A stretch of DNA of 64,000 nt from CAVZBW01 sp963778465 (GCA_963778465.1 CAVZUK010000003.1:930001-994000); one strand, 5' to 3'. Positions 17,332-26,032 are shown, counted from the stretch's first letter. Notes: a model not told the origin generated them from the letters alone. Program-made: numbers and translations.

Positions 17332-18527
17332 GCGACGATCGCAGGGTGGCCATCCTCGGGATGGGCATGCACCCGTGGGGCAAGTGGGGTCGCAACTTCG
17401 TCGAGTACGGGTTGGCGGCCGCCCGCGAGGCGCTCGCCGATGCCGGGCTCGGATGGTCCGACGTCCAGCTCGTGTCGGGTGCCGACACCATCCGCAACGG
17501 CTATCCGGGATTCATCGCCGGCGCCACCTTCGCCCAGGCGCTCGGGTGGAACGGGGCGAAGGTGGCCAGCTGCTACGCCGCGTGCGCCTCCGGCGCTCAG
17601 GCCATCGCCAACGCGCGGGCCCAGATCCTCGCGGGGTTGTGCGACGTCGCGCTGGTGGTGGGCGCCGACACCACGCCGAAGGGGTTCTTCGCTCCGGTCG
17701 GGGGCGAGCGCAAGGAAGATCCCGACTGGCTGCGCTTCCACCTCCTGGGCGCTACCAACCCGGCCTACTTCTCCCTCTACGCCCGCCGCCGGATGGCCTG
17801 CTACGGGGCGACGGACGAGGACTTCGCGCAGGTGAAGGTCAAGAATGCGCGGCACGGGCTGGCCAACCCGATGGCGCGCTACCGCAAGGAGGTCACCGTC
17901 GACGAGGTCCTCGCCTCGCCGGTCGTGGCAGACCCCCTGCGGCTTCTCGAGATCTGCGCCACGTCCGACGGGGGTGCTGCGCTCGTCCTCTCGAGCATGG
18001 ACTTCGCCCGGCGCCACCTCGGTGGGGGATCGCCCGTGAGCGTGGCCGCCGTGTCGACCGTCACGCCTCGCTTTCCCAACTCGGTGATCGAGATGCCCAA
18101 CTTCGCCACCGACTCGGCGATGGTCACCGGCCCGCCCGACGTCGCCTTCCGGCCCTCCATCGCGCGCGCCGCCTACGAGGAGGCGGGCATCGGGCCGGAG
18201 GACCTGGACCTGGCCGAGGTCTACGACCTCTCCTCGGCCCTCGAGCTCGACTGGTACGAGGACATCGGCCTGTGCCAGCCAGGAGAGGCCGAGAAGCTGC
18301 TGCGTGACGGCCGGACCGCCCTCGGCGGGGACATCCCGGTCAACCCGAGCGGTGGCCTGTCCTGCTTTGGCGAGGCCATCCCGGCGCAGGCCATCGCCCA
18401 GGTCTGCGAGGTGGTTCTGCAGCTGCGGGGCCGTGCCGGGGACCGCCAGATCGAGGGCGCCACCGTCGGGGTGACCGCCAACCAGGGCCTCTTCGGGCAC
18501 GGATCCTCGGTGGTGGTCGTCCGCTGA
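17328..18527 (+). CDS. Ltp2-type thiolase-fold aldolase (lipid-transfer/SCP2-thiolase-like)
   Basis: This 399-residue thiolase-fold protein starts at a GTG with GGTGGAGG 7 bases upstream. The nucleophile-region Cys survives in ACASGAQA. The thiolase GHPxG histidine is replaced by Glu in LSCFGEAIPAQA, and the C-terminal CxG motif by ANQGLFGHGSS. This pattern is that of Ltp2 and its relatives, which are retro-aldolases working with a DUF35 partner, here the overlapping upstream gene. A Tyr in AEVYD is a candidate catalytic residue. The expected reaction is release of propionyl-CoA or a similar unit from a beta-hydroxy CoA thioester of a steroid side chain. Confidence 0.85.
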   Translation: MSDDRRVAILGMGMHPWGKWGRNFVEYGLAAAREALADAGLGWSDVQLVSGADTIRNGYPGFIAGATFAQALGWNGAKVASCYAACASGAQAIANARAQILAGLCDVALVVGADTTPKGFFAPVGGERKEDPDWLRFHLLGATNPAYFSLYARRRMACYGATDEDFAQVKVKNARHGLANPMARYRKEVTVDEVLASPVVADPLRLLEICATSDGGAALVLSSMDFARRHLGGGSPVSVAAVSTVTPRFPNSVIEMPNFATDSAMVTGPPDVAFRPSIARAAYEEAGIGPEDLDLAEVYDLSSALELDWYEDIGLCQPGEAEKLLRDGRTALGGDIPVNPSGGLSCFGEAIPAQAIAQVCEVVLQLRGRAGDRQIEGATVGVTANQGLFGHGSSVVVVR

Positions 18528-18533
18528 TCGCGC

Positions 18534-18549
18534 GGGGCCCACCGGCCCC
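18534..18549. terminator. GC-rich hairpin between convergent genes
   Basis: GGGGCC-CACC-GGCCCC forms a 6-bp stem with a 4-base loop in the 68-bp gap between the convergent Ltp2-type and ipdC genes. There is no T-run, so termination is a guess from position. Confidence 0.3.
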
Positions 18550-18595
18550 TCGAGCGGCGCCGGCCCCGAGCAAGCCCGGGCCCGGCCGTCCTGCC

Positions 18596-19726
18596 TCAGC
18601 CCCCCAGCCGAGCGAGCACGGCGTTGGCCTCGCCGATGACCCGGTCGACCACCTCGCCGACGCTCGGCAGCCGATCGATCACCCCCACCACCTGACCGGT
18701 GGGCAGCACGCCCACGTCGGTGCGCCCGTCGACGAGCGCCGCCTTGGTCATCATCGGGGCGTTGGCCGCCATCACCACCTGGGCCCAGTCGAGCTCGCTG
18801 TGCTGTTTCATCGCGACACCCTCTCGCAGGAGATCCGGGATGCTCGTGCGGGTCTCCTTGCGGAAGGCGTAGGCACTCTGCACGGCGCGCGGCAGGCTCC
18901 TCAGCCAGCTCGTCCCCTCCAGGTGCTCCACCAGCTCCGTACGCACGACCCGCTGGGGGGCGCCGTCGACCTTGGTCGTGACGACGGTCCCGGTCACCGG
19001 CGTGGCGAGGTACCGCTCCTTGACGGCGTCCGGTACGCGGCTGTCGGAGGTGAGGAGGAAGCGGGTGCCCATGGCGATGCCGTCCGCGCCGTAGGCCAAC
19101 GCGGCCACGAGGCCCCGACCGTCGAAGAAGCCGCCCGCCCCGAGGACCAGCGCGCGGTCGCCGACCGCGTCGGCGACCTGCGGCAGCAGGAGCGTCGTGG
19201 GCACGACGCCCGTGTGGCCGCCGCCCTCGCCGCCCTGGGCGATGACGGCGTCGACCCCCCACTCGACCACCTTCTCCGCATGACGCCGGGCGCCGATCGT
19301 GGATATCACGAAGAGGCCGGCGTCCCGGCACCGCTTGACCAGCTCCTCGTTGGGGGCCTGGGCGAAGCTCACCACCGGGACGTCGTTCGAGACCACGAGG
19401 GCGATCCGCTCCGAGACGTCGGCCACGTCCGTCCTCAGGTTCACCCCGAAGGGAGCGTCGGTACGCGACCGGACCTCGCCGATCGAGCTCTCGAGCTGGT
19501 CGAGGGTCATGGTGGCCGAGGCCAGGATGCCGAGCCCGCCGGCCGCTGCGGTGGCCGACACCAGTCGGGGTCCGGCCACCCACCCCATGCCCGTCTGCAC
19601 GATCGGGTAGCGCACGCCGACCCGCCTGCACAGCTCCGTGACGAGTGCGGGATGGGGCTCGGGGCCCGACGGCGTCCCGTGCGGGGTCGGGGCGACGGGC
19701 GCCGGGGGATCGGTGGCCGGGCTCAT
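18596..19726 (-). CDS. ipdC: IpdC-like nitronate-monooxygenase-family flavoprotein
   Basis: This 376-residue FMN TIM-barrel enzyme of the 2-nitropropane dioxygenase family has the motifs YPIVQTGMGWVAGPRLVSA, GGEGGGHTG and GAGGFFDGRGLVAALAYGADGIAMGTRFL. Its ATG overlaps the stop of the CoA-transferase beta gene (ATGA). The order echA20-ipdA-ipdB-then this family matches the mycobacterial KstR2 regulon (Rv3550-Rv3553), where IpdC is a steroid-ring acyl-CoA reductase rather than a nitronate oxidase. The first 30 or so residues are Pro-rich and not conserved. Confidence 0.82.
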   Translation of the reverse strand: MSPATDPPAPVAPTPHGTPSGPEPHPALVTELCRRVGVRYPIVQTGMGWVAGPRLVSATAAAGGLGILASATMTLDQLESSIGEVRSRTDAPFGVNLRTDVADVSERIALVVSNDVPVVSFAQAPNEELVKRCRDAGLFVISTIGARRHAEKVVEWGVDAVIAQGGEGGGHTGVVPTTLLLPQVADAVGDRALVLGAGGFFDGRGLVAALAYGADGIAMGTRFLLTSDSRVPDAVKERYLATPVTGTVVTTKVDGAPQRVVRTELVEHLEGTSWLRSLPRAVQSAYAFRKETRTSIPDLLREGVAMKQHSELDWAQVVMAANAPMMTKAALVDGRTDVGVLPTGQVVGVIDRLPSVGEVVDRVIGEANAVLARLGG

Positions 19727-20490
19727 CCCCCGAGCTCGCGGTCCCGCGCGCCGGCGGGATCCAACTGGCGGATGATGGCGAGCTCGTCTGCGGACGGGGT
19801 GGGCGTCTCGGGTACGCCGTCGGGGACGACGAGCTCGAAGCCGGTCGCGTCGACGACCTCGTCGACGGAGACACCCGGATGCACGGATCGCAGCCGCATC
19901 ACCTGCTCGGGCGTCTCGAAGTCGAACACTCCGAGATTGGACACCACCCGGCGTATCTCGTGGAAGCGCGTCGCCGCCGGGCCGGCCGCCGCCGCCCGTG
20001 CGTAGCCGACCCCGCTCACCATGTCGACCTGCTCGACGAAGCTGCGTGGCGAGTGCGCCGGTACCCAATAGCTGGTCGGGTGGTTGACGGTGTTGCCCGG
20101 TGCGCCCCGCACGCCGACGAGCTGGGTCTTCGGGCGGCGCCAGTCCCCGATGCACGAGATGTTCTGGTTGCCGTTGCGGTCGATCTGTGTCGCCATCATC
20201 ATGATGTGGCGCCGCCCGGACCACACCACGTCGAACGTCCGGCGGTAGGCCATGGGCGCCTCGCGGACGAAGGTGCTCGGATCGGCGTCGAGCGCCGGTG
20301 TCCCCACCAGCAGCGCCGCATCGCCGTCGGTCAGGACGAGGTCGGGCGAGAAGGTGTGCCGGGCGAGACGCGCGCCGAGCAGCGGGATGGACCCGAAGGG
20401 GCTGGCCATGATCTCGCCGTCGCCCCGCCACGCCTCGGCGCAGGCCAGCACGCACACCTCCGCCCGGCTCGCGGCGCTCTCGGCACTCAC
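19723..20490 (-). CDS. ipdB: IpdB-like CoA-transferase-family beta subunit
   Basis: This 255-residue family-I CoA-transferase beta-type subunit starts at the GTG of a GTGA overlap with the alpha gene; GGAGGG lies upstream. Recognisable segments are AEVCVLACAEAWRGDGEIMASPFG, ATQIDRNGNQNISCIGDW and the C-terminal LRSVHPGVSVDEVVDATGF. In IpdAB the pair no longer transfers CoA but hydrolytically opens the last carbocyclic ring (COCHEA-CoA) in steroid degradation. The assignment rests on family features plus the echA20/ipdC context. Confidence 0.85.
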   Translation of the reverse strand: MSAESAASRAEVCVLACAEAWRGDGEIMASPFGSIPLLGARLARHTFSPDLVLTDGDAALLVGTPALDADPSTFVREAPMAYRRTFDVVWSGRRHIMMMATQIDRNGNQNISCIGDWRRPKTQLVGVRGAPGNTVNHPTSYWVPAHSPRSFVEQVDMVSGVGYARAAAAGPAATRFHEIRRVVSNLGVFDFETPEQVMRLRSVHPGVSVDEVVDATGFELVVPDGVPETPTPSADELAIIRQLDPAGARDRELGG

Positions 20491-21371
20491 CGGCCCGCTC
20501 CCTCCTCGGCCACCGCGGCGCGGTAGGCCGCCTCGTCGACGTCGACGTAGCGCGCCCGGAAGGCCTCCCAGGCCTCCGGGTCGCGGGCCGCTGCGGCGTA
20601 GGCCCGCTGCAGCTGCTCGTCCCGCCCGTAGTCCGGCGGGCAGGACGTGAAGTGGGCACCACCGGGAGTCTCGACGATCGCGTCCGTCATCATGCGGTGC
20701 ACCGCAACGGAGTGCAGCGGGCCCTCGAGTGGGAGGTCGCCCTGGGGCACCACTCGCTCGGCCGACACGATGCGGCGGTCCGCTGCGCCGAGCATCACGT
20801 CGTCGAAGAACGGGTCGGGCCCGAGAAACTGGGCATTGCCCGCCTGATCGGCCCGGTTGGCGTGGACCAGCGCCGCGTCGAGTCGCAGCGCCGGGGCCGC
20901 CACCAGCTCGATCGCACCCTCGGGGTGGGCGAAGCTCCCCGAGTCGTAGGGGGACCGCACCGTGCGCAGGTCGGGGTTGACCTCGAGGACGCCGCTCCCG
21001 AGCCCCGCCCGGGTGGGCAGGAACGGCACCCGCCAGGCCGCCGCCTGGAGGCCCAGGTAGAACATCCCCTCGTCGAGCTCGGTCAGCTCGACACGTCCCT
21101 CCTGGCGGGCCGCCCGCCAGTGCGGCTCGAGGGCGATCGAGTCCAGGGTCACGAAGCCACACACCACCCGGCGCACTTTGCCGGTCGCGCAGAGCAGGCC
21201 GACGTCGGGGCCTCCGTAGGCGACGACCGTCAGGTCTTGGAGACCCGAGCGGCATATGGCGCGCACGAGCGCCATCGGCTTGCGGCGCGAGCCCCATCCG
21301 CCGATGCCGATGGTCATGCCCGAGCGCAGCTCGGAGAGAGCGTCGTCGACCGTGGCGCGCTTGTCGCTCAT
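20487..21371 (-). CDS. ipdA: IpdA-like CoA-transferase-family alpha subunit
   Basis: This 294-residue alpha-type subunit carries GMTIGIGGWGSRRKPMALVRA near the N-terminus, DLTVVAYGGPDVGLL, and TELDEGMFYLGLQA, whose Glu101 probably corresponds to the catalytic Glu described for IpdA. ANRADQAGNAQFLGPDPFFDD is typical of the CoA-transferase family. It lies 34 bases downstream of echA20 and overlaps ipdB by 4 bases. With IpdB it forms the ring-opening hydrolase of the steroid C ring. Confidence 0.87.
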   Translation of the reverse strand: MSDKRATVDDALSELRSGMTIGIGGWGSRRKPMALVRAICRSGLQDLTVVAYGGPDVGLLCATGKVRRVVCGFVTLDSIALEPHWRAARQEGRVELTELDEGMFYLGLQAAAWRVPFLPTRAGLGSGVLEVNPDLRTVRSPYDSGSFAHPEGAIELVAAPALRLDAALVHANRADQAGNAQFLGPDPFFDDVMLGAADRRIVSAERVVPQGDLPLEGPLHSVAVHRMMTDAIVETPGGAHFTSCPPDYGRDEQLQRAYAAAARDPEAWEAFRARYVDVDEAAYRAAVAEEGAGR

Positions 21372-21405
21372 TGCCGCTCGCTCACCGGCACGCTCGATTC
21401 GCGGC

Positions 21406-22164
21406 TCATTGGGACGTGTCGGCCGAGCGCTTCTCGACGAAGGCCTGCCGCTGCTCGTCGGCCACGCCCCGGATGTGGAGCTCGTAGGTGAACCCCTGCT
21501 CGAAGCGGTAGCTCCGGTGCACGTCCACCGGGTCGATGCCGTTGAGGGACTCCTTGGCCCGGCGCAGGATCGTCGGGCTCTTGGTGGCGATCTGGCGGGC
21601 GATGGCGAGGGCCGCCTCCTCGAGCCGCTCCGCCGGCACGACGGTGCTGACGGAGCCGTACCCCGCCAGCTCGGCCGCCGACGCCGGGGCGGCCGTGTAG
21701 ACCATCTCGCGCATCCGGTGTTGGGGCACCAGCCGGGCCAGGTGGGTGGCCGCACCCAGCGCCCCCCGGTCGACCTCGGGCAGCCCGAAGGTGGCGTCGT
21801 CGGACGCCACGACGATGTCCGCGTTGCCCGCCAACCCGACGCCACCGCCCAGGCAGAACCCTTGGACCGCGGCGATGACCGGGACCTCGCAGTCGTAGAC
21901 GGCCCCGAAGGCGGCGGCGCACCCTCGGTTGACGCCGATCAGGGCCTCGTCCCCCTTGGCCTGGATCTCCTTGATGTCGACGCCGGCGCAGAAGCCACGG
22001 CCGCGGGCGCTCAGGATGACCACCCGGACCGACGGGTCACGCCCGGCCGCGGTGATCGCCTCGGCGAGCGCGAACCAGTTCTCGACGTCGAGGGCGTTCA
22101 CCGGGGGATGGTCGATGACCACCTCGGTGATGCCCGGCTCCTTGGATGCGCTGGAGACCGGCAC
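21406..22164 (-). CDS. echA20: EchA20-like enoyl-CoA hydratase/isomerase-family ring hydrolase
   Basis: This crotonase-fold protein of about 252 residues contains GFCAGVDIKEIQ, the oxyanion-hole segments, FCLGGGVGLAGNADIVVAS and FGLPEVDRGALGAATHLARLVPQH. The pattern closely follows mycobacterial EchA20, which hydrolytically opens the D ring of HIEC-CoA in steroid catabolism. The frame is open upstream to 22983, but alignment with EchA20's short N-terminus supports the GTG at 22164 (GTG at 22170 is equally possible). It heads echA20-ipdA-ipdB-ipdC and is divergent from an SDR gene. Confidence 0.9.
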   Translation of the reverse strand: MPVSSASKEPGITEVVIDHPPVNALDVENWFALAEAITAAGRDPSVRVVILSARGRGFCAGVDIKEIQAKGDEALIGVNRGCAAAFGAVYDCEVPVIAAVQGFCLGGGVGLAGNADIVVASDDATFGLPEVDRGALGAATHLARLVPQHRMREMVYTAAPASAAELAGYGSVSTVVPAERLEEAALAIARQIATKSPTILRRAKESLNGIDPVDVHRSYRFEQGFTYELHIRGVADEQRQAFVEKRSADTSQ

Positions 22165-22219
22165 GGGCACGAAGGGTAGAGCACCGGCGTCGCCGGGCCA
22201 AGCCTGGTGGGGCTCCGCG

Positions 22220-22225
22220 TATGGT
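22220..22225 (+). promoter_or_regulatory. -10-like hexamer for leaderless SDR transcript
   Basis: TATGGT ends 5 bases before the ATG at 22231, and no ribosome binding site precedes that ATG. The position predicts transcription starting at or next to the start codon. The 66-bp gap shared with echA20 contains CCAAGCCTGG (imperfect inverted repeat), but not the spaced CAAG-nn-CTTG motif known for KstR2. Confidence 0.4.
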
Positions 22226-22230
22226 TGGTC

Positions 22231-23031
22231 ATGCGAATTGGCGAGCCCGGTCCGTCGCCCCTCGACTTCTCCGGCCGGGTGGCGGTGGTGACCGGCGGTG
22301 GCCGGGGTGTGGGGCACGCCATCGCGAGTGCCTTCCTGGACGCGGGCGCCCAGGTCGTGATCTGCGGGCGCCACGAGGTGCCGGCGGCCGACCTCCCCGC
22401 CGGGCAGGGCGGCGCCACCGCCGACTTCGTGCAGGCCGACGTGCGTGAGCCAGACCAGGCCCGGATCGTCGTCGAAGAGGCGGTGCGGCGCCACGGTCGC
22501 CTGGACGTCCTCGTGAACAACGCCGGGGGGTCGCCGGCTGCGCCCGCCGCCGACCTCTCGCCGCGGTTCTTCTCGGCGATCGTGTCCCTCAACCTCTTCG
22601 CGCCGTTTTACTGCGCGCAGGCGGCCAACGCCGTCATGCAGGGCCAGGAGGAGGGGGGCTCGATCGTGAACATCGGGAGCGTCTCGGGTATCCGACCCTC
22701 CCCGGGCACCGCCCCCTACGGCGCCGCCAAGGCCGGTCTCGTCAACCTCAGCGAGACGCTGGCCGTCGAGTGGGCCCCCAAGGTCCGCGTCAACTGCCTG
22801 AGTGCCGGGCTGCTCGACACCGGGGCGGGCCCCGAGCACTACGGGGGGGTCGAGGGCTTGGCCCGGGTGGCCGCCACCATCCCGCTCGGCCGCATGGGGA
22901 CGCCCAGCGACGTTGCTGGTGCCTGCCTCTTTCTGTCCTCTCCGCTGGCGACCTACGTCTCGGGCACCGACCTCGTCGTGCACGGCGGCGGAGAGTGGCC
23001 CTCGTACATGGCCGCCGCCCGGGGGTCCTGA
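22231..23031 (+). CDS. short-chain dehydrogenase/reductase (SDR)
   Basis: This 266-residue classical SDR has TGGGRGVG at 21-28 for NAD(P) binding, NNAG near 96-99, a catalytic Ser near 150-152 in IGSVSG, and Tyr163/Lys167 in YGAAK. The C-terminus has GRMGTPSDVAGACLFLSSPLATYVSGTDLVVHGG. An ATG at 22207 is in frame, but the leaderless-type promoter and the family N-terminus favour 22231. SDR genes lie next to echA20 in the mycobacterial locus too, so oxidation or reduction of a hydroxyl/keto group on a ring-opened steroid intermediate is likely. Confidence 0.88.
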   Translation: MRIGEPGPSPLDFSGRVAVVTGGGRGVGHAIASAFLDAGAQVVICGRHEVPAADLPAGQGGATADFVQADVREPDQARIVVEEAVRRHGRLDVLVNNAGGSPAAPAADLSPRFFSAIVSLNLFAPFYCAQAANAVMQGQEEGGSIVNIGSVSGIRPSPGTAPYGAAKAGLVNLSETLAVEWAPKVRVNCLSAGLLDTGAGPEHYGGVEGLARVAATIPLGRMGTPSDVAGACLFLSSPLATYVSGTDLVVHGGGEWPSYMAAARGS

Positions 23032-23079
23032 GCGACCAGGGAAATCGCGCCCTTCCAGCGGGTGCTAGACAAGCGAGCC

Positions 23080-24309
23080 GTGAGGTTGGCCGTCCCGACC
23101 GAGTCGCGAGCCGGCGAGCGACGGGTCGCCATCGTGCCCGATGTCGCCCGGCGCCTCGCGGGCAAGGGATGGCAGGTGAGGGTCCAGTCGGGGGCCGGGA
23201 GCGCTGCCGACTTCCCCGACGCCAGCTACGAGGAGGCCGGTGCCACGGTCGCCCCCGGCCTCGCAGACACGCTGGAGGAGGCCACCGTCGTCGCAAAGGT
23301 CAACGCGCCCTCCGCCGAGGAGGCGGGCCTCGTGCCCGAGGGGGCGGCGGGGCTCAGCTTCTTCCAGCCGGCCGATTCCGTCGATGCGCTCGAGGTTCTC
23401 GCCCGGCGGCGCTGCACGGTCTTCAGCTTCGACCTGCTGCCGCGGATCAGCCGCGCCCAGGGCATGGACGCCCTGTCGTCCCAGTCGACCGTCTCGGGCT
23501 ACCGCGCCGCGCTCGTCGGCGCCGAGGCCCTCGGCAAGTTCTTCCCGATGTTCATGACGGCGGCGGGGACGGTGCCGCCGGCCAAGGTGCTCGTGATGGG
23601 GGCGGGGGTGGCCGGGCTCCAGGCCATCGCGACCGCCCGCCGCCTGGGCGCGGTCGTGCGCGCCTACGACGTGCGGGCGGCGGCCCGTGAGGAGGCCGAG
23701 AGCCTCGGGGCCAAGTTCGTCGACCTCGGCTCGAGCTCCGCCGAGGGTCAAGGGGGCTACGCACGGGAGCTGAGCCCCGAGGAGCTGGAGCGCCAGCGTC
23801 AAGCCCTGGCCGACGAGGTGGCCGCCTCGGACGTCATCATCACCACCGCGGCGGTGCCCGGGAGGCCTGCACCGGTCCTCGTCACGACGCCGATGGTCGA
23901 GAGGATGGGCCCCGGTGCGATCGTCGTGGACATGGCGGCCGATTCCGGCGGGAACGTGGAGCCCTCGGAGGCCGGACGCGAGATCGACGTCGGCGGGGTG
24001 AGGGTCATCGGGATGGCCAACCCCCCCTCCGGCATGCCCAACCACGCGAGCTTCCTCTACGCCCGCAACGTGGCCAACGTGCTCGATCTCCTGGCCAAGG
24101 ACGGCTCGTTCGCCCCGGACTGGGGCGACGAGATCGTGGCCGGCACCTGCGTGCTGCGAGGGGGCGCCGCCGCCCATCAACCGACGGCCGAGCTCCTCGG
24201 TGCGCCGCACGCGCCGATCGACGGCGCTGGCGAGACCGGGGGCGGCGAGGTCCGGGGCCCCGAGGGGCCAGGTTCCGAGGCGCCGGGTTCCAGGGTGGCA
24301 GATCGATGA
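23080..24309 (+). CDS. pntAA: NAD(P) transhydrogenase alpha subunit part 1 (NAD(H)-binding)
   Basis: This is domain I of the proton-translocating transhydrogenase, about 409 residues. It has the N-terminal RLAVPTESRAGERRVAIVPD, the QADS-like block FQPADSVDAL, ALSSQSTVSGYRA, the Rossmann motif VMGAGVAGLQAIATARRLGA, and GMANPPSGMPNHASFLYARNV. It is soluble, binds NAD(H) and docks onto PntB. The family N-terminus favours the GTG at 23080; a GTG at 23062 would add six residues. The last 40 or so residues are a Gly/Pro/Glu-rich tail. It overlaps the next gene by ATGA. Confidence 0.92.
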   Translation: MRLAVPTESRAGERRVAIVPDVARRLAGKGWQVRVQSGAGSAADFPDASYEEAGATVAPGLADTLEEATVVAKVNAPSAEEAGLVPEGAAGLSFFQPADSVDALEVLARRRCTVFSFDLLPRISRAQGMDALSSQSTVSGYRAALVGAEALGKFFPMFMTAAGTVPPAKVLVMGAGVAGLQAIATARRLGAVVRAYDVRAAAREEAESLGAKFVDLGSSSAEGQGGYARELSPEELERQRQALADEVAASDVIITTAAVPGRPAPVLVTTPMVERMGPGAIVVDMAADSGGNVEPSEAGREIDVGGVRVIGMANPPSGMPNHASFLYARNVANVLDLLAKDGSFAPDWGDEIVAGTCVLRGGAAAHQPTAELLGAPHAPIDGAGETGGGEVRGPEGPGSEAPGSRVADR

Positions 24310-24653
24310 ACAGCATCCTCGAGTACCTCACCATCTTCGTGCTCGCCGCCTTCGTGGGCTTCGAGGTCGTCTCCAAGGTGCCGAGCATCCTGCACACGCC
24401 CCTCATGTCGGGCTCCAACGCCATCCACGGCGTGATCCTCGTGGGGGCCATGCTCATCCTGGGCCACGCCACCACCACCGCGGAGGAGGTGCTCGGGTTC
24501 CTGGCGGTGGTGCTGGCGACCTTGAACGTGGTCGGGGGCTTCGTCGTCACCGACCGCATGCTCGAGATGTTCAAGTCCAAGCCGGACCGGCCGCGCTCCG
24601 GGCAGGGGCAGGCAAGGGATGCGTCCGGATCCGGGGATGCCACCGACTCGTGA
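24306..24653 (+). CDS. pntAB: NAD(P) transhydrogenase alpha subunit part 2 (membrane domain)
   Basis: This 115-residue membrane protein forms the small part of domain II of transhydrogenase. Three to four hydrophobic helices run from LEYLTIFVLAAFVGFEVVSKVPSILHTPLMSGSNAIHGV through VLGFLAVVLATLNVVGGFVVTDRMLEMF. The HTPLMSGSNAIHG motif is diagnostic. A polar tail of about 24 residues is species specific. It is coupled by 4-base overlaps on both sides. The split alpha (two genes plus pntB) is the usual actinobacterial and Rhodospirillum-type arrangement. Confidence 0.93.
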   Translation: MNSILEYLTIFVLAAFVGFEVVSKVPSILHTPLMSGSNAIHGVILVGAMLILGHATTTAEEVLGFLAVVLATLNVVGGFVVTDRMLEMFKSKPDRPRSGQGQARDASGSGDATDS

Positions 24654-26032
24654 GCATCGGTACGACCACCCAGCTGATCTACCTGATCGCGGCGATCAGC
24701 TTCATCGTGGCCCTCATGGGGCTGAGCTCGCCCCGTCACGCGCGCCAGGGGAACCTGCTGGCGGCCGCGGGGATGCTGATGGCCATCGCCGTCACCTTCG
24801 CCCAGCCGCACCTCGCCCACCTGGGCCTGATCATCGGTGCGATGGCGATCGGGGTGGTCGTGGGCGTTCCCGCGGCCCGGCTCGTCCAGATGACCGCCAT
24901 GCCCCAGATGGTGGCCATCTTCAACGGCGTCGGTGGCGGAGCGGCGGCCCTCGTGTCGGTCACCGAATTCCTGGGGATGGACACCAAGACGGTCGCCACC
25001 TACAAGGTGCTCGAGGTCGTCCTCGGCGTCGTGATCGGCGGCATCTCCTTCGCGGGCAGCGGCATCGCCTTCGCCAAGCTCCAGGAGCTCATGACCGGTC
25101 GGCCGATCACCTACCCCGGCCAGCAGGTCATCAACGCCATCGCCGGGCTCGCCATCCTCGGCCTGGTACTCACCGTCTTGGTGACGGCGTCGACGCCGGT
25201 GCTGTGGATCGTGCTCGTCCTGTCCCTCGCGCTCGGGGTCATCTTCGTGCTCCCGATCGGGGGAGCCGACGTTCCCGTCCTGATCTCGCTGCTCAACTCC
25301 TTTACGGGTCTCGCCGTCGCGGCATCGGGCTTCACCATCGACAACAACCTGTTGATCATCGCCGGGACCCTGGTGGGGGCCTCCGGGATCCTCCTCACCC
25401 GCAAGATGAGCCAGGCGATGGGCCGGTCCCTCCCCAACATCCTCTTCAGTGCCTTCGGGTCGGTGATCACGGCGACGGATACGGCGGACGGCACGGACCG
25501 TTCGGTACGCGCGGGCACGCCGGAGGACATCGGCGTGCTCCTGGCCTACGCCCGCAAGGTGGCCATCGTGCCCGGGTACGGCCTGGCCGTCGCCCAGGCC
25601 CAGCACGCCGTGCGGGAGCTCGCGGACACCCTTTCCAAGCGCGGCGTGGAGGTCTACTACGCGATCCACCCGGTGGCCGGCCGTATGCCTGGGCACATGA
25701 ACGTCCTCCTGGCGGAGGCCAACGTCCCGTACGAACAGCTGAAGGAGATGGACGAGGCCAACCTCGAGATGCCGACGACCGACGTCGCGCTGGTGGTCGG
25801 CGCCAACGACACCGTCAACCCGGCCGCCAAGACCACTCCGGGCAGTCCCATCTACGGCATGCCGATCATCAACGCCGACGAGGCGCAGAACATCGTCTTC
25901 CTCAAGCGATCGATGCGACCCGGGTTCGCCGGGATCGACAACGAGCTGCTCTACGACCCAAAGACGACGATGCTCTTTGGTGACGCCAAGGAGACGTTGA
26001 CCAAGCTGGTTCCAGCGGTGGCGACGGCCTAA
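24650..26032 (+). CDS. pntB: NAD(P) transhydrogenase beta subunit
   Basis: This 460-residue PntB starts at the GTG of a GTGA overlap. The N-terminal half has multiple transmembrane helices (from LIYLIAAISFIVALMGLSSP to NLLIIAGTLVGASGILL) and includes RMTAMPQ-like VQMTAMPQMVAIFNGVGGGAA. The C-terminal domain III binds NADP(H): IVPGYGLAVAQAQHAVRELADTL, HPVAGRMPGHMNVLLAEANVPY and GANDTVNPAA. The complex makes NADPH at the expense of the proton gradient, useful for the NADPH-hungry oxygenases and reductases of this region. Confidence 0.95.
   Translation: MSIGTTTQLIYLIAAISFIVALMGLSSPRHARQGNLLAAAGMLMAIAVTFAQPHLAHLGLIIGAMAIGVVVGVPAARLVQMTAMPQMVAIFNGVGGGAAALVSVTEFLGMDTKTVATYKVLEVVLGVVIGGISFAGSGIAFAKLQELMTGRPITYPGQQVINAIAGLAILGLVLTVLVTASTPVLWIVLVLSLALGVIFVLPIGGADVPVLISLLNSFTGLAVAASGFTIDNNLLIIAGTLVGASGILLTRKMSQAMGRSLPNILFSAFGSVITATDTADGTDRSVRAGTPEDIGVLLAYARKVAIVPGYGLAVAQAQHAVRELADTLSKRGVEVYYAIHPVAGRMPGHMNVLLAEANVPYEQLKEMDEANLEMPTTDVALVVGANDTVNPAAKTTPGSPIYGMPIINADEAQNIVFLKRSMRPGFAGIDNELLYDPKTTMLFGDAKETLTKLVPAVATA

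Noticed and set aside
18596..20662. A 688-residue nitronate monooxygenase fusion
   Set aside because: The extra N-terminal part is the antisense or out-of-frame reading of the CoA-transferase beta gene; the ATGA overlap at 19726 is the natural start.
22171..22230. KstR2-type operator in the echA20/SDR gap
   Set aside because: Only CCAAGCCTGG is present, without the spaced CAAG-nn-CTTG arrangement.
21406..22983. Extension of the enoyl-CoA hydratase-like gene to 525 residues
   Set aside because: The extra N-terminus is antisense to the SDR gene; EchA20-like proteins start close to the PGI-x-EV segment.
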